Under the pieces are notes generated by a model. The model saw nothing but the letters and a program-made list of their open reading frames with translations, had not been told where the DNA came from and made no database searches. The position numbers and the translations under genes were made by a program. Below, one piece after another: positions 9,171-17,373 of a stretch of DNA of 64,000 nucleotides (the first letter of the stretch is position 1; each line of letters opens with the position of its first letter). The stretch spans positions 1 to 64,000 of the forward strand of contig CAYYRC010000011.1 of assembly GCA_964474045.1 (NCBI GenBank). Reading direction: 5' to 3'. The stretch comes from JACJWR01 sp964474045. GTDB taxonomy: Bacteria; Actinomycetota; Actinomycetes; S36-B12; UBA10799.

Positions 9171-9872
9171 ATGCCCGAGGCGGTTGTGCTGATCGTTCCC
9201 GGCAGCGCGTCCTCACCCTCGTTCGTCGAGCGTGCCTTCGCGCCAGTGATCGGGGGGCGGCCGGTCCGACCCGTCTCGCATCCCTCGGGACAGGCGGAGG
9301 CGGTGTCGGAACTTGTGGCGAACGAGTTGCGGGCGAGGACGGTCGCCGCGGTCGTGGGGGTGTCCCTGGGGGCTCACGCGGCGGCTATCGCGGCTGCGGC
9401 CACCGGGTGGTCGGGCGGGGCGCTCGTCCTCGCCATGCCTGCGTGGACCGGGCCGGCCGGCCCCGTCGCGGCTGCGACGGCTGCCGCCGCCGACCAGATC
9501 GAGCAGCGCGGGCTGACAGCCGAGCTGTCACGCCTGCAGCGCGACTACGGCGACGACTGGGTGACGCAGGAACTGGTGGCCGCGTGGAGCGGGATGGCTC
9601 AGGACCGCCTGGTGGCGGCGCTGCGGGGCACATCGACCTCGCGCGGACCTGACCTCGGCGAACTGTCGGCCGTGGCGGCGCGGAGCGCTGTTGTGGCCCT
9701 GGCCGACGATCCCCTGCACCCGACGGAGGTCGCCGACGCATGGGCGGCGGCGATTCCCCAGGCGGTGGTTGCGACGATCGCGCGGCAGGCACCCGCGGCC
9801 GACCGCGAGGTGTTCGGTCGGGCCGCGCTCGCCGCCCTCGGGGCTCCGCACCCCTTCAGCGGGCTTCGCTAG
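9171..9872 (+). CDS. alpha/beta-hydrolase-like protein of unknown substrate
   Basis: A 233-residue cytosolic protein. An N-terminal strand (AVVLIVPGSAS), a nucleophile-elbow-like GVSLG at about residue 65 and a late DDPLHP suggest a Ser-Asp/His arrangement of the alpha/beta-hydrolase fold, although the cap and core are divergent. A GGAGGG site precedes the ATG. It sits in the slot of Rv2695 of M. tuberculosis (from memory), whose function is unknown. Its TAG stop overlaps the stop of the convergent DUF3710 gene within CTAG. The hydrolase assignment is inferred from motif spacing and is moderate. Confidence 0.75.
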   Translation: MPEAVVLIVPGSASSPSFVERAFAPVIGGRPVRPVSHPSGQAEAVSELVANELRARTVAAVVGVSLGAHAAAIAAAATGWSGGALVLAMPAWTGPAGPVAAATAAAADQIEQRGLTAELSRLQRDYGDDWVTQELVAAWSGMAQDRLVAALRGTSTSRGPDLGELSAVAARSAVVALADDPLHPTEVADAWAAAIPQAVVATIARQAPAADREVFGRAALAALGAPHPFSGLR

Positions 9873-10750
9873 GCACTGTCCCCATCGACGATGTCGGCGC
9901 CGGACGGTCCGGAGCCGGCTTGGCCCCCTGTGGCCGGCGGCGCGGCTTGACCCGCCTGGGCGGCCTGCGCGGCGGCCTCGGCGGCCGCCTGCTGGGCCTC
10001 CGGCGGGATCTTGATCGGGAGGACCTCGCCGGGCGCCATCGGCTGATCCCCGCGCAGCACGACCACCTGGGTGAAGACATCCTCGAACAGCTCGGACTTG
10101 CGCTGGTCCTCCACCGACGACCCCATGAAGACGCCGTGCAGCAGCCAGCGGGGACCCTCCACCCCGATCAGCCGCAGCGGCTGGCGCACCGTCTGGCCGT
10201 CGGGCAGCTGCGCCGGCACCGCGGCCAGCAGCTCGGTGCCGAAGCGCCCGGGGACCTCCTCGATGTCCCCGCCGGCGGACTTGATCGATTCGATGATCTG
10301 GGGCCGCATCTCCTCCCAGAAGCCGCCGCTGCGGGGCGCCGCCAGCGGCTGGATGCGAAGGGCGGCATCCTCGAACGAGGCGACGATGCTGACGATGCGC
10401 GTCTGGGAGGGGTCGGACTCGAGCGTGATGTTCATAGAGGTGAAGCCCGCCACCTGCATGCTGCCGAGGTCGACCCGGGACACCGAGGACACGGGGACGG
10501 CTGCCGCGTCATAGGGACCGGGCGGAACCGACTCCGCGACCGACTGGAAGATCGTCCCGTCCGGGTCGTTCGGGGAGTCCGCAGGATCGATCGGAGAGCC
10601 TCCCGGACCGCCCTCACCGGCGCTCGCCGCCGTGGGAGGCACCTCCGCGGCCTGCTCCAGGTCACCTGCGGCGACGGTGGCCGCTGCGGCGGCGGTAGCC
10701 GCTGCGCGGGCCTCGTCCTCGGCCTGCTTCTTCTTCTTGCGACTGAACAC
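9869..10750 (-). CDS. DUF3710 family protein
   Basis: A 293-residue protein. The N-terminus is strongly basic and Ala-rich (MFSRKKKKQAEDEARAAA), the centre is acidic and Gly/Pro-rich, and a conserved DUF3710 domain follows at about residues 75-240 (for example PRWLLHGVFMGSSVEDQRK). The tail is Ala/Gln-rich and low in complexity. DUF3710 is restricted mainly to actinobacteria and sits next to dut in many of them; no biochemical role is established. An 86-base gap separates it from dut upstream on the same strand. Confidence 0.9.
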   Translation of the reverse strand: MFSRKKKKQAEDEARAAATAAAAATVAAGDLEQAAEVPPTAASAGEGGPGGSPIDPADSPNDPDGTIFQSVAESVPPGPYDAAAVPVSSVSRVDLGSMQVAGFTSMNITLESDPSQTRIVSIVASFEDAALRIQPLAAPRSGGFWEEMRPQIIESIKSAGGDIEEVPGRFGTELLAAVPAQLPDGQTVRQPLRLIGVEGPRWLLHGVFMGSSVEDQRKSELFEDVFTQVVVLRGDQPMAPGEVLPIKIPPEAQQAAAEAAAQAAQAGQAAPPATGGQAGSGPSGADIVDGDSA

Positions 10751-10836
10751 CTCGGCTCCCTCCGCGCAGCGGCGGTGCCGCGCTCAGGAGGCCACGCTAC
10801 TCAACCTGTGCGGCGTGCCGCAGAGCGACTGACCCA

Positions 10837-11280
10837 CTAGCCGCCGGTGGACCCGAAGCCGCCGGCTCCGCGAACCGAGCCCGGCAGCCGATCCACGACG
10901 ACGAACCGCGCCCGCTCGACGCGCTGCAGCACCAGCTGGGCGACGCGGTCGCCTCGGCGGAGCTCGAAGTGCGCGGCTGGATCGAGGTTGACCAGGACGA
11001 CCGAGATCTCCCCGCGATACCCGGCGTCGATCGTGCCCGGGCTGTTGACCAGGCCGATGCCCGAGCGCAGCGCCAGCCCGCTGCGCGGCATGACGAAGGC
11101 CGCGTAGCCGTCAGGTAGGGCAAGAGCCACCCCCGTCGGCACCGCCAGCCGCTGGCCTGGCGCCAGCGTGGCGTCGATCCGGGAGCACAGGTCGGCGCCG
11201 GCATCTCCCGGGTGCGCGTAGGTGGGCGCGGGCAGACCGGGGTCCAGCTGCTGCAGCAACACCGGCACCTCCGGGCTCAC
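10837..11280 (-). CDS. dut: dUTP diphosphatase
   Basis: A 147-residue trimeric-type dUTPase that hydrolyses dUTP to dUMP and pyrophosphate, keeping uracil out of DNA and feeding dTMP synthesis. All five family motifs are visible: I (HPGDAGADL), II (PRSGLALRSGI), III (PGTIDAGYRGEI), IV (RGDRVAQLVL) and V (RGAGGFGSTGG). Motif V sits at the extreme C-terminus, where it should close over the active site. The GTG start overlaps the TGA of the upstream thioesterase gene (GTGA), implying coupled translation. Confidence 0.97.
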   Translation of the reverse strand: MSPEVPVLLQQLDPGLPAPTYAHPGDAGADLCSRIDATLAPGQRLAVPTGVALALPDGYAAFVMPRSGLALRSGIGLVNSPGTIDAGYRGEISVVLVNLDPAAHFELRRGDRVAQLVLQRVERARFVVVDRLPGSVRGAGGFGSTGG

Positions 11281-11861
11281 GGCGCGAACCCCTGGAGCGG
11301 CTCGGACGCTCGGACCTGCAGCCCCGGGTCACCTGCGGCCTGCCGCGCCCGCCAGGGTGCGTCGCCGCGGGCGTTTGCGACGTCGGAGGGACGGCCGTGG
11401 CGCCGGAAATGGTCAGCAGGCACCTGTCGGAACAGCCCTTTGGCTACCACTGCCAGCTCGCCGTCCGGCGTGTCCAGCCGCGCCTCCCCCGCCGACTGCA
11501 CTGTGCCGTCGACGACCGTGAGGACATGCGCCGACAGCCACAGCTCGGCATCGACCGGCGCCGGGCGGCGGAACCTCGTCGTCAACTCGATGGTCACCGC
11601 CGGCGACATCAACATCCAGTTCAAGCTGCCCAGCAGCTCGTCCATGACGGCCGCGAGAATCCCTCCGTGGGCGATGCCCGGGGCCCCTTGGTGGGCCTCG
11701 CCGACGATGAAGCGGCCAGTGACCGCCAGACCCTCTGCGGCCTGGAGCTCGATGTGCAGGCCGCCCACATGCTCTGGTCCGCAGGCGAAGCAGTTGACGT
11801 AGTGGCTGGGGAGGTGGACGCCCGGCGCCGGCGCGTCCGGATGCCGCAGGGGGATCGCCAT
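11277..11861 (-). CDS. PaaI-type hotdog-fold thioesterase
   Basis: A 194-residue protein with a hotdog thioesterase domain. HYVNCFACGPEHVGGLHIEL at residues 20-39 is a frequent opening in this subfamily, and GIAHGGILAAVMDELLG contains the HGG and the catalytic Asp/Glu expected of PaaI-like enzymes. It probably hydrolyses an acyl-CoA, but the substrate is unknown. The ATG at 11861 was preferred over upstream in-frame starts because it gives normal family length and faces the divergent DUF3093 gene. The C-terminal 35 residues beyond the fold are polar and probably disordered. Coupled to dut downstream. Confidence 0.88.
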   Translation of the reverse strand: MAIPLRHPDAPAPGVHLPSHYVNCFACGPEHVGGLHIELQAAEGLAVTGRFIVGEAHQGAPGIAHGGILAAVMDELLGSLNWMLMSPAVTIELTTRFRRPAPVDAELWLSAHVLTVVDGTVQSAGEARLDTPDGELAVVAKGLFRQVPADHFRRHGRPSDVANARGDAPWRARQAAGDPGLQVRASEPLQGFAP

Positions 11862-11886
11862 GACCTGTGAGCCTACGCTGGGTCGG

Positions 11887-12423
11887 GTGGATCGCGAACG
11901 ACAGCCGTCGGCGCCGGGGGCGCCCGACTCATCCCCCCTGCGCTTCCGCGAGGTGCTGCGCCCGTCGCTCTGGCTGTGGCTGGCGGGGTTCGCCGCTGCC
12001 GCGTTCCTGGCGATCGCGTACGGGGGCGCGCTGGGGGCGGTCGCCGGCTGGCTGTGCTTCGCCGTGCTCGCGGCGCTGGCCGTGTGGGTCGTGGGCCGCA
12101 CCGCAGCAGTCGTCAGCGTGGACGACCAGGTGCTGCGCGCCGGAAGGGCCACCCTGCCGCTGGAGTTCGTCGGTCGGGTGCGGGCCCTGGACGAGGCCGA
12201 TGCCGCGATCGCGCGCGGACCCGGCGCCGATGCCGACGCCTACCTGCTCCTGCGCACGTCGTACTCGCGCCGGGCGGTGGCGGTCGAAGTGGTCGATCCG
12301 CGCGATCCGCATCCATACTGGCTGATCTCTACCAGGCAACCTGAGCTGCTGGTTTCTGCCATTATGGGCGCGACCCCGCCCAGCGGCGGCGCTACGCAGC
12401 GGTCCGCCCAACCCGAACGCTGA
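11887..12423 (+). CDS. DUF3093 family membrane-associated protein
   Basis: A 178-residue protein with two adjacent transmembrane helices (LWLWLAGFAAAAFLAIAYGG and WLCFAVLAALAVWVVG) followed by a soluble PH-like beta domain. That domain reads VDDQVLRAGRATLPLEFVGR and ends in HPYWLISTRQPELL. DUF3093 is an actinobacterial family of unknown role that faces dut in mycobacteria too. I chose the GTG at 11887; an in-frame ATG at 11860 would overlap the divergent thioesterase start, and neither has a good ribosome-binding site. Confidence 0.85.
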   Translation: MDRERQPSAPGAPDSSPLRFREVLRPSLWLWLAGFAAAAFLAIAYGGALGAVAGWLCFAVLAALAVWVVGRTAAVVSVDDQVLRAGRATLPLEFVGRVRALDEADAAIARGPGADADAYLLLRTSYSRRAVAVEVVDPRDPHPYWLISTRQPELLVSAIMGATPPSGGATQRSAQPER

Positions 12424-12461
12424 ACCGCGACCGCGCGAGTTCGATCACCACCGGAGGATTC

Positions 12462-12719
12462 ATGGCCATCGACCCCCGCACCATCGCACCCATCGTCTCG
12501 CTCGGCGCCACCTGGGCGGTGCGCAAGTCGCTGAAAGCCGGGTACGAGAAGAAGACCGGCGAGCAGCCCCCCGGCAGCGAGGACCTGGCGACCCCGCTGG
12601 CGACGGTGCTGCTGTGGGCCGGGATCACGGCCCTGACGACGGCCCTGATCGACGTCCTCATCCAGCGCGGCGCAGCTCGGCTCGCCCGGCGCGAGGGCAG
12701 GACGGCTGAGCTGAGCTGA
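12462..12719 (+). CDS. DUF4235 family small membrane protein
   Basis: An 85-residue protein with an excellent GGAGG site upstream of the ATG. It has two hydrophobic stretches (TIAPIVSLGATWAVRKS and LATVLLWAGITALTTALIDVL) separated by a basic loop. It matches the small DUF4235 proteins of actinobacteria, whose function is unknown. The final codons run into a GCTGA tandem repeat that contains the stop codon, and the convergent DUF4193 gene ends only seven bases away. Confidence 0.85.
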   Translation: MAIDPRTIAPIVSLGATWAVRKSLKAGYEKKTGEQPPGSEDLATPLATVLLWAGITALTTALIDVLIQRGAARLARREGRTAELS

Positions 12720-12724
12720 GCTGA
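12705..12724. repeat. four tandem copies of GCTGA at a gene end
   Basis: Four exact 5-base units span the last codons and stop of the DUF4235 gene and are followed by a near copy (GCTCA). Five-base units in an ORF shift the frame on any copy-number change, so slippage here could alter the last residues or the distance to the convergent stop. Confidence 0.85.
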
Positions 12725-12726
12725 GC

Positions 12727-13014
12727 TCAGGCGCAGTCCGAGCAGATCGGCTGGCCGTCCACCACCTTCACCAGCTGGCTGCGGTGGTGCACCAGGAAGC
12801 ATTCCGAACAGGTGAACTCGTCGGCCTGTTGCGGCACGACGCGAGCCGTGAGCGACTGATCAGACAGGTCCGCACCCGGGAGGTCGACGATCTCCGTCTC
12901 CTCCTCGTCGATCATGGTGGCCTGCTTGTCCGCCCGGCGGGCCTTGAGCTCCTCCAAGCTCTCCTCGCGGATGTCCTCTTCGGTCTTGCGCGGGGCGTCG
13001 TAGTCGGTTGCCAC
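12727..13014 (-). CDS. DUF4193 family zinc-ribbon-like protein
   Basis: A 95-residue acidic protein beginning VATDYDAPRK, the usual DUF4193 opening, so the GTG at 13014 is preferred to the upstream ATG at 13029. It ends in a paired-cysteine motif, CSECFLVHHRSQL then PICSDCA, which probably binds zinc. The family is nearly universal in actinobacteria (Rv2699c in mycobacteria, from memory) and small-RNA or RNA-polymerase links have been guessed, but no function is established. Convergent with DUF4235. Confidence 0.92.
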   Translation of the reverse strand: MATDYDAPRKTEEDIREESLEELKARRADKQATMIDEEETEIVDLPGADLSDQSLTARVVPQQADEFTCSECFLVHHRSQLVKVVDGQPICSDCA

Positions 13015-13198
13015 CGGGAACCATCCCATCTACTCGATCTCGGACGACGCTGGAGCGGGTCCAGCGGGGGAACACCGCGTGCGCGGCCGTTATGCCCTTC
13101 GGCGGGCGATTGTGCCCTATGACCGGCGGGGAGAGCGCGCCAGCACCACCAAACGCGTGATTGTTCACCTCCGCGGGCACTTCGATTACCTTGCGTTC

Positions 13199-13717
13199 AT
13201 GCCGATCTACGCGCTGGGCGACCTCCAGCCCACCATCGCCCCGTCCGCCTTCGTCCACCCCGACGCCGTCCTCATCGGCGACGTGGTCGTCGGGGAGGAG
13301 GCCAGCATCTGGCCTGGGGCGGTTCTGCGCGGCGACAACAACACCATCACCGTCGGCGACCAGACCTCCGTGCAGGACGGGACCGTGGTGCATTGCACCC
13401 GAGCGCTGCCCACCACGATCGGCGCCCGCTGCGTGGTCGGCCACCGGGCGCACCTGGAAGGCTGCACGATCGCCGACGACGCGCTGATCGGATCCGGCTC
13501 CGTCGTCCTGCACCGGGCGGTGGTCGAGTCCTGGGCGCTGGTGGGGGCTCAGGCCCTGGTGCCCAACGGGATGGTGGTGCCCTCCCGAGCGATGGCCCTG
13601 GGGGTGCCCGCGAAGCTGCGCCCGGATGCTGTGACCGACGACATGGTGACCGAGGGCGTCGCGATGTACGTCGCCAACGCGCAGCGCTACCCCAGGCTGC
13701 TGCGCCGGCTGGATTGA
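13199..13717 (+). CDS. gamma-class carbonic anhydrase-like protein
   Basis: A 172-residue left-handed beta-helix protein made of hexapeptide repeats (for example PSAFVHPDAVLIGDVVVGEE). The zinc-binding histidines lie in VVHCTR and in VVGHRAHLEG, in the spacing of gamma-carbonic anhydrases and YrdA-like relatives. The ATG at 13199 begins the first strand; upstream in-frame sequence is not protein-like. Its last 31 bases overlap the 3' end of the convergent inositol-phosphatase-family gene. Many members of this subfamily show weak or no CO2 hydration, so the enzymatic claim rests on the zinc site only. Confidence 0.88.
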   Translation: MPIYALGDLQPTIAPSAFVHPDAVLIGDVVVGEEASIWPGAVLRGDNNTITVGDQTSVQDGTVVHCTRALPTTIGARCVVGHRAHLEGCTIADDALIGSGSVVLHRAVVESWALVGAQALVPNGMVVPSRAMALGVPAKLRPDAVTDDMVTEGVAMYVANAQRYPRLLRRLD

Positions 13718-14532
13718 GCTGCGACGAGCAGCGCGCGCAACTCTCGGAGCAGGTCCGGGTTGGCGGCGGCCGTGAGCGCGGAGCCGTCGGGCTCCCAGTC
13801 TGCGAGCACCTCCACGGCGCCGCCCGCCTCAGCGACGATGAGTGCGGCGGCAGCGGAGTCCCACTCGTGCAGGCCCTGCTCGAAATACGCGTCGAACTCG
13901 CCGCCCGCCACGTAGCACAGGTCGATGGCGGCTGAACCAATCCGGCGGACGTCGCGCAGCTCGGCGATCACCCGGGCCAGCAGCTCCCCCTGTCGGCCGC
14001 GCCGGTCCGCGGCGTAGCCGAAACCCGTTCCGGTGAGCGCATGGCCCAGGCGACGCTCGCCGCCCACCTGCAGCCGCCGCGGCTCATCGTCGCCGAGCGC
14101 GGTCCACGCTCCGCCGCCGGCAACCGCCCACCAGCGCCGCTGCAGGAGAGGCGCGGCCACGACGCCCGCGACCGTGCGGCCTTGCCGCTGCGCGGCCACG
14201 CTCACAGCCCACTCCGGCAGCCCGTAGAGGTAGTTGACGGTGCCGTCCAGCGGGTCGAGCACCCAGCGCACCCCCGAGCTGCCGGCGCGCTCTCCCCCCT
14301 CCTCGCCCAGCACGGCATCGGTCGCACCGTCGGCCAGCAGCATCCGGACGAGCAGGTCCTCGCTGGCCCGGTCCATCGCGGTCACCGCATCGGTGGCGGA
14401 GGACTTCGACTCCACCACCAGGTCGGCGGGCCGGGCGAGCAGCAGCTCGCCGGCCGCCGACGCAGCCAGCATCGCCCGCTGCAGCAGACGCTCGTCGGAA
14501 TCCAGTGGCACCGTCGAGGTCGGCAACGTCAC
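13687..14532 (-). CDS. inositol monophosphatase family protein (SuhB/histidinol-phosphatase-like)
   Basis: A 281-residue Mg2+-dependent phosphatase. Metal-binding motifs are present: GEEGGERA (Glu), WVLDPLDGTVNYLYG (the DPLDGTxN signature) and EWDSAAAALI (the terminal Asp). Substrates in the family include inositol 1-phosphate, histidinol phosphate and 3'-phosphoadenosine phosphate, and the sequence does not decide among them. The GTG overlaps the stop of the ferrochelatase gene (GTGA), linking its translation to haem synthesis. In mycobacteria suhB occupies a matching location. Confidence 0.93.
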   Translation of the reverse strand: MTLPTSTVPLDSDERLLQRAMLAASAAGELLLARPADLVVESKSSATDAVTAMDRASEDLLVRMLLADGATDAVLGEEGGERAGSSGVRWVLDPLDGTVNYLYGLPEWAVSVAAQRQGRTVAGVVAAPLLQRRWWAVAGGGAWTALGDDEPRRLQVGGERRLGHALTGTGFGYAADRRGRQGELLARVIAELRDVRRIGSAAIDLCYVAGGEFDAYFEQGLHEWDSAAAALIVAEAGGAVEVLADWEPDGSALTAAANPDLLRELRALLVAAQSSRRSSLG

Positions 14533-15644
14533 GCGCCCGCCCCGCACAGCGCCGGCCGCTCGCCGCGAGGGTTCGGGCAGCAACCGACCGGACAGGCGTC
14601 CCAGCCGGGTCCGAGCTCGGTCAGCGCGGGACGCTGCTCGAGCGGCACGTCGGCGATGCGTTCCTGCACCAGATCGGCCAGGCCCGCCACGAACGCCGGG
14701 TGGGTGCCCGCCGTCGCCGCGCGCACCGCCGGCAAGCCCAGCTCGGCGGCATGCCCGAGCGCCTCGGTGTCGAGGTCCCACAGCACCTCGATGTGATCCG
14801 AGACGAACCCGATGGGTGAGATGACGACACCGGCGGCACCCTCCTCGGCGACCACATCGAGGTAGTCGCAGATATCTGGCTCCAGCCACGGCACCTGCGG
14901 CGGTCCGGATCGCGATTGGAAGACCAGCTCCCACTCCAGCGGGGCCCCCACACGCTCCGACACCGCGGCCGCGATCACGGCGGCGAGCGCACGATGCTGG
15001 GCGACGTAGGCTCCGCCGCCCCGCTCGGTGGCCGCCAGCGCCGGCCAGTTGGGCGGTCCGCTCGCTTCGGCCGACGCAGACGGGATGGAGTGGGTGGTGA
15101 AGACCAGCCGGACCTTCGGGTCGATCGGCACCTGCGCGCCCAGGTCGGCGAGCGCCGCCATCACTGCCTCGACGTTGGCCTGGACGAAACCGGGATGGTC
15201 GAAGTAGTTGCGGACCTTGTCGATGCGCATGCGGCCGGCGACTCCGGCATCGACGGCGGCTGACGCCAGGTTCTCGCGGTACTGGCGGCAGCCGGAGTAC
15301 GACGAGTAGGCGCTGGTGACGAGCGCGAGCACCCGCGTCGCGCCCGCAGCGTCGAGCTCCCGGAGCGCGTCGGCCAGGAACGGGTCCCAGTTGCGGTTGC
15401 CGAAATAGATGGGCAGCTCCAGCCCGCGCCCGGCGAACTCGGCCGCGAGGGCCTCGATGAGCTCGCGGTTCTGGGCGTTGATCGGCGACACGCCCCCGAA
15501 GTGGCGATAGTGCGCGCCGACCTCGAGCAGGCGCTCAGGGGGGATGCCGCGGCCGCGGGTGACGTTCTCGAGGAACGGCAAGACGTCGTCGGGTCCCTCA
15601 GGTCCGCCGAAGGACACGAGCAGCAGGGCGTCATAGTCGGGCAT
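14529..15644 (-). CDS. cpfC: coproporphyrin III ferrochelatase
   Basis: A 371-residue cytosolic ferrochelatase that inserts Fe2+ into coproporphyrin III in the coproporphyrin-dependent haem pathway of Gram-positive bacteria. Motifs include ALLLVSFGGPEGP at the N-terminus, LVFTTHSIP with the catalytic His, and VISPIGFVSDHIEVLWDLD. An internal cysteine in SSYSGCRQYREN and a C-terminal cluster (DACPVGCCPNP and a later CGAGA) fit the [2Fe-2S] ligands described for actinobacterial ferrochelatases. The ATG at 15644 opens MPDYDALLLV; the frame is open further upstream but not conserved. Confidence 0.95.
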   Translation of the reverse strand: MPDYDALLLVSFGGPEGPDDVLPFLENVTRGRGIPPERLLEVGAHYRHFGGVSPINAQNRELIEALAAEFAGRGLELPIYFGNRNWDPFLADALRELDAAGATRVLALVTSAYSSYSGCRQYRENLASAAVDAGVAGRMRIDKVRNYFDHPGFVQANVEAVMAALADLGAQVPIDPKVRLVFTTHSIPSASAEASGPPNWPALAATERGGGAYVAQHRALAAVIAAAVSERVGAPLEWELVFQSRSGPPQVPWLEPDICDYLDVVAEEGAAGVVISPIGFVSDHIEVLWDLDTEALGHAAELGLPAVRAATAGTHPAFVAGLADLVQERIADVPLEQRPALTELGPGWDACPVGCCPNPRGERPALCGAGA

Positions 15645-15784
15645 GCCTGGCAGTCTCGCCGGTCCGCCGTCGGCGCGCACGCCGACACGGCACGGAGAGC
15701 GGGGCCAATGCCGCCCGTCGTGGCTTCCGCCGATGCCTGCGGGCATCTGCGACACTTGCCGCCGAGCCACTGGAGGAGCATCGG

Positions 15785-16681
15785 ATGCCGCATCTGACTT
15801 TCACCCGCGTGTCCAACAACGGGGAGACCCTGTACCTGGCGGATTCGCAGGGGAATGAGTTCACCATCACGGTGACCGAGGGCATGCGGGCGGCGCTGGC
15901 GCCGAAGAAGAGTCGGTCGCAGCTGCAGATGCGCATCCCCGTCGACGGACCGCTGACGCTCAAGGACGTGCAGCGCCGACTGCGCCACGGCGCCTCGCTG
16001 GACGAGGTGGTCGCGGAGTCCGGGCTTCCCCTGGAAAAGGTCGAGAGCTTCGCCGTGCCGATCCTGCAGGAGCGGGCCTACGTGGCCGAGCAGGCCCAGG
16101 CCTGCATCCTGGCCAGCGGCGACACGCTGCGTGAGGCCGTCACCGAGAAGCTCCGCTCCCGCGGCGTCCTGAGCGACCCCGACTGGGACTCCTGGCGACG
16201 CCACGACGCACTGTGGACGGTGGTCGCCCGCATTCCCGCCGACCAGTCGACGGTCTCCATGTCCGATGACGCGGCAGAGTTCACCTTCGACCCCACCTCG
16301 CGCACCGTCATCCCCGAGAACGACGCCGCCCGCTGGCTCAGCAACGCCCCGGAGCCGGCCGTACCCGCGGCACCGGAGCCGCAGTCCGAGTCGGTGGTCG
16401 TCATCGAGGACGAGGCCGTGTCCGGGATGACCGAGGAGCAGGCGATCGCGCGACACCCGGCCGGTTCCGGGCGTCCCGAGCCGGCGGGGACCCCGGTGGA
16501 GGTCTCCAACGTGTCTCCCCTTCCGCGCGACGGCGCCCCGGCGGCGGCCGGCGGCGGCAAGCCGCTGTCGCGCCGGGCCGCCCGACGGCGCTCCTCACGG
16601 CAGCGCGCCGACCAGCGCCGGGAGCCGACCTGGGACGAGATTCTGTTCGGCGTCAGCCGCCACGATCCCAAGGACGAGTAG
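15785..16681 (+). CDS. sepH: septation protein SepH
   Basis: A 298-residue protein whose first 170 residues match the DUF3071/SepH domain, including TFTRVSNNGETLYLADSQGN and the helix-turn-helix-like DVQRRLRHGASLDEVVAESG. SepH helps assemble the FtsZ ring in actinobacteria. The C-terminal third is acidic and Pro-rich and ends in a basic patch (RRAARRRSSRQRADQRR) plus TWDEILFGV, a conserved tail likely to bind FtsZ. A GGAGGA site precedes the ATG. Transcription converges with the DUF5998 gene 46 bases downstream. Confidence 0.94.
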   Translation: MPHLTFTRVSNNGETLYLADSQGNEFTITVTEGMRAALAPKKSRSQLQMRIPVDGPLTLKDVQRRLRHGASLDEVVAESGLPLEKVESFAVPILQERAYVAEQAQACILASGDTLREAVTEKLRSRGVLSDPDWDSWRRHDALWTVVARIPADQSTVSMSDDAAEFTFDPTSRTVIPENDAARWLSNAPEPAVPAAPEPQSESVVVIEDEAVSGMTEEQAIARHPAGSGRPEPAGTPVEVSNVSPLPRDGAPAAAGGGKPLSRRAARRRSSRQRADQRREPTWDEILFGVSRHDPKDE

Positions 16682-16727
16682 TTCCGCCCTCGACCGGCGG
16701 CGCGTTGGACGCGCCTGACATGTCCAG

Positions 16728-17300
16728 CTAGTGCGAACTGACCGCCGACAGGGTGGCCGCGAAGGCCAGTGCCTGCAGCACGGAGTCCTCACCATCGGCT
16801 TCGGAGATGCGCACGGTGAAATCGTCGTTGGACGAGGTGCCCGTGTAGCCATGGTCAGCGTCGCACTGCGGATCCCCGCAGTGCGCCGGCTCCAAGTCGA
16901 TGCGGTTGACCGCGCCCCAGCCGACGGTGATGACGACCTCTGTCGGAGGACGATCCGGCCGGTAGTGCGCCGGGTCCGGGATGGTCCTGCTGACCACCAC
17001 CGACGAGATCAGCTCGATCCGGACCGCCTCGGTGGATGACGCCGCCCGCGCGGGGAGGCCCTCCTCGGCCGGGAACTCGTCCACATGGGCGACGATCAGC
17101 CGGCTCTCGGTGAGCACGAGGACGGTGATGTGGCGCCGCAGCTCCTCGCCGTCGAACGTGGCCTCGTGATGCACGAGGAAGGAGGCGATGTCCTGGGCGC
17201 CCAGCGCCGTGCGCAGCGAGTCGAGCACCAACTCCGGGTAGTAGCCGGTCCGCTCGACTGCCTGACGCAGCCGGACGTGCTCCGCCGCGGTATGTCGCAT
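16728..17300 (-). CDS. DUF5998 family phosphodiesterase-like regulatory protein of unknown role
   Basis: A 190-residue soluble protein without membrane segments. Recognisable family features are a helical head (LRQAVERTGYYPELVLDSLR), a strand-rich PH-like core (HITVLVLTESRLIVAHVDEF) and the cysteine-containing loop HCGDPQCDADHGYTGTSS. DUF5998 proteins occur throughout actinobacteria near sepH. I cannot assign a role. The ATG at 17300 is preceded by GGATGG and gives the normal length. Confidence 0.85.
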   Translation of the reverse strand: MRHTAAEHVRLRQAVERTGYYPELVLDSLRTALGAQDIASFLVHHEATFDGEELRRHITVLVLTESRLIVAHVDEFPAEEGLPARAASSTEAVRIELISSVVVSRTIPDPAHYRPDRPPTEVVITVGWGAVNRIDLEPAHCGDPQCDADHGYTGTSSNDDFTVRISEADGEDSVLQALAFAATLSAVSSH

Positions 17301-17373
17301 GTGCCCATCCTGCCACGGGAGCATCGGGAATCGGCAGGTGCGCACCTAGCCTGGCCCTGGCTGTGGAAGAGAC

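Noticed and set aside
16682..16727. Terminator between sepH and DUF5998
   Set aside because: A six-base stem (GGCGCG/CGCGCC) is present but there is no T run and the stem is too weak to call.
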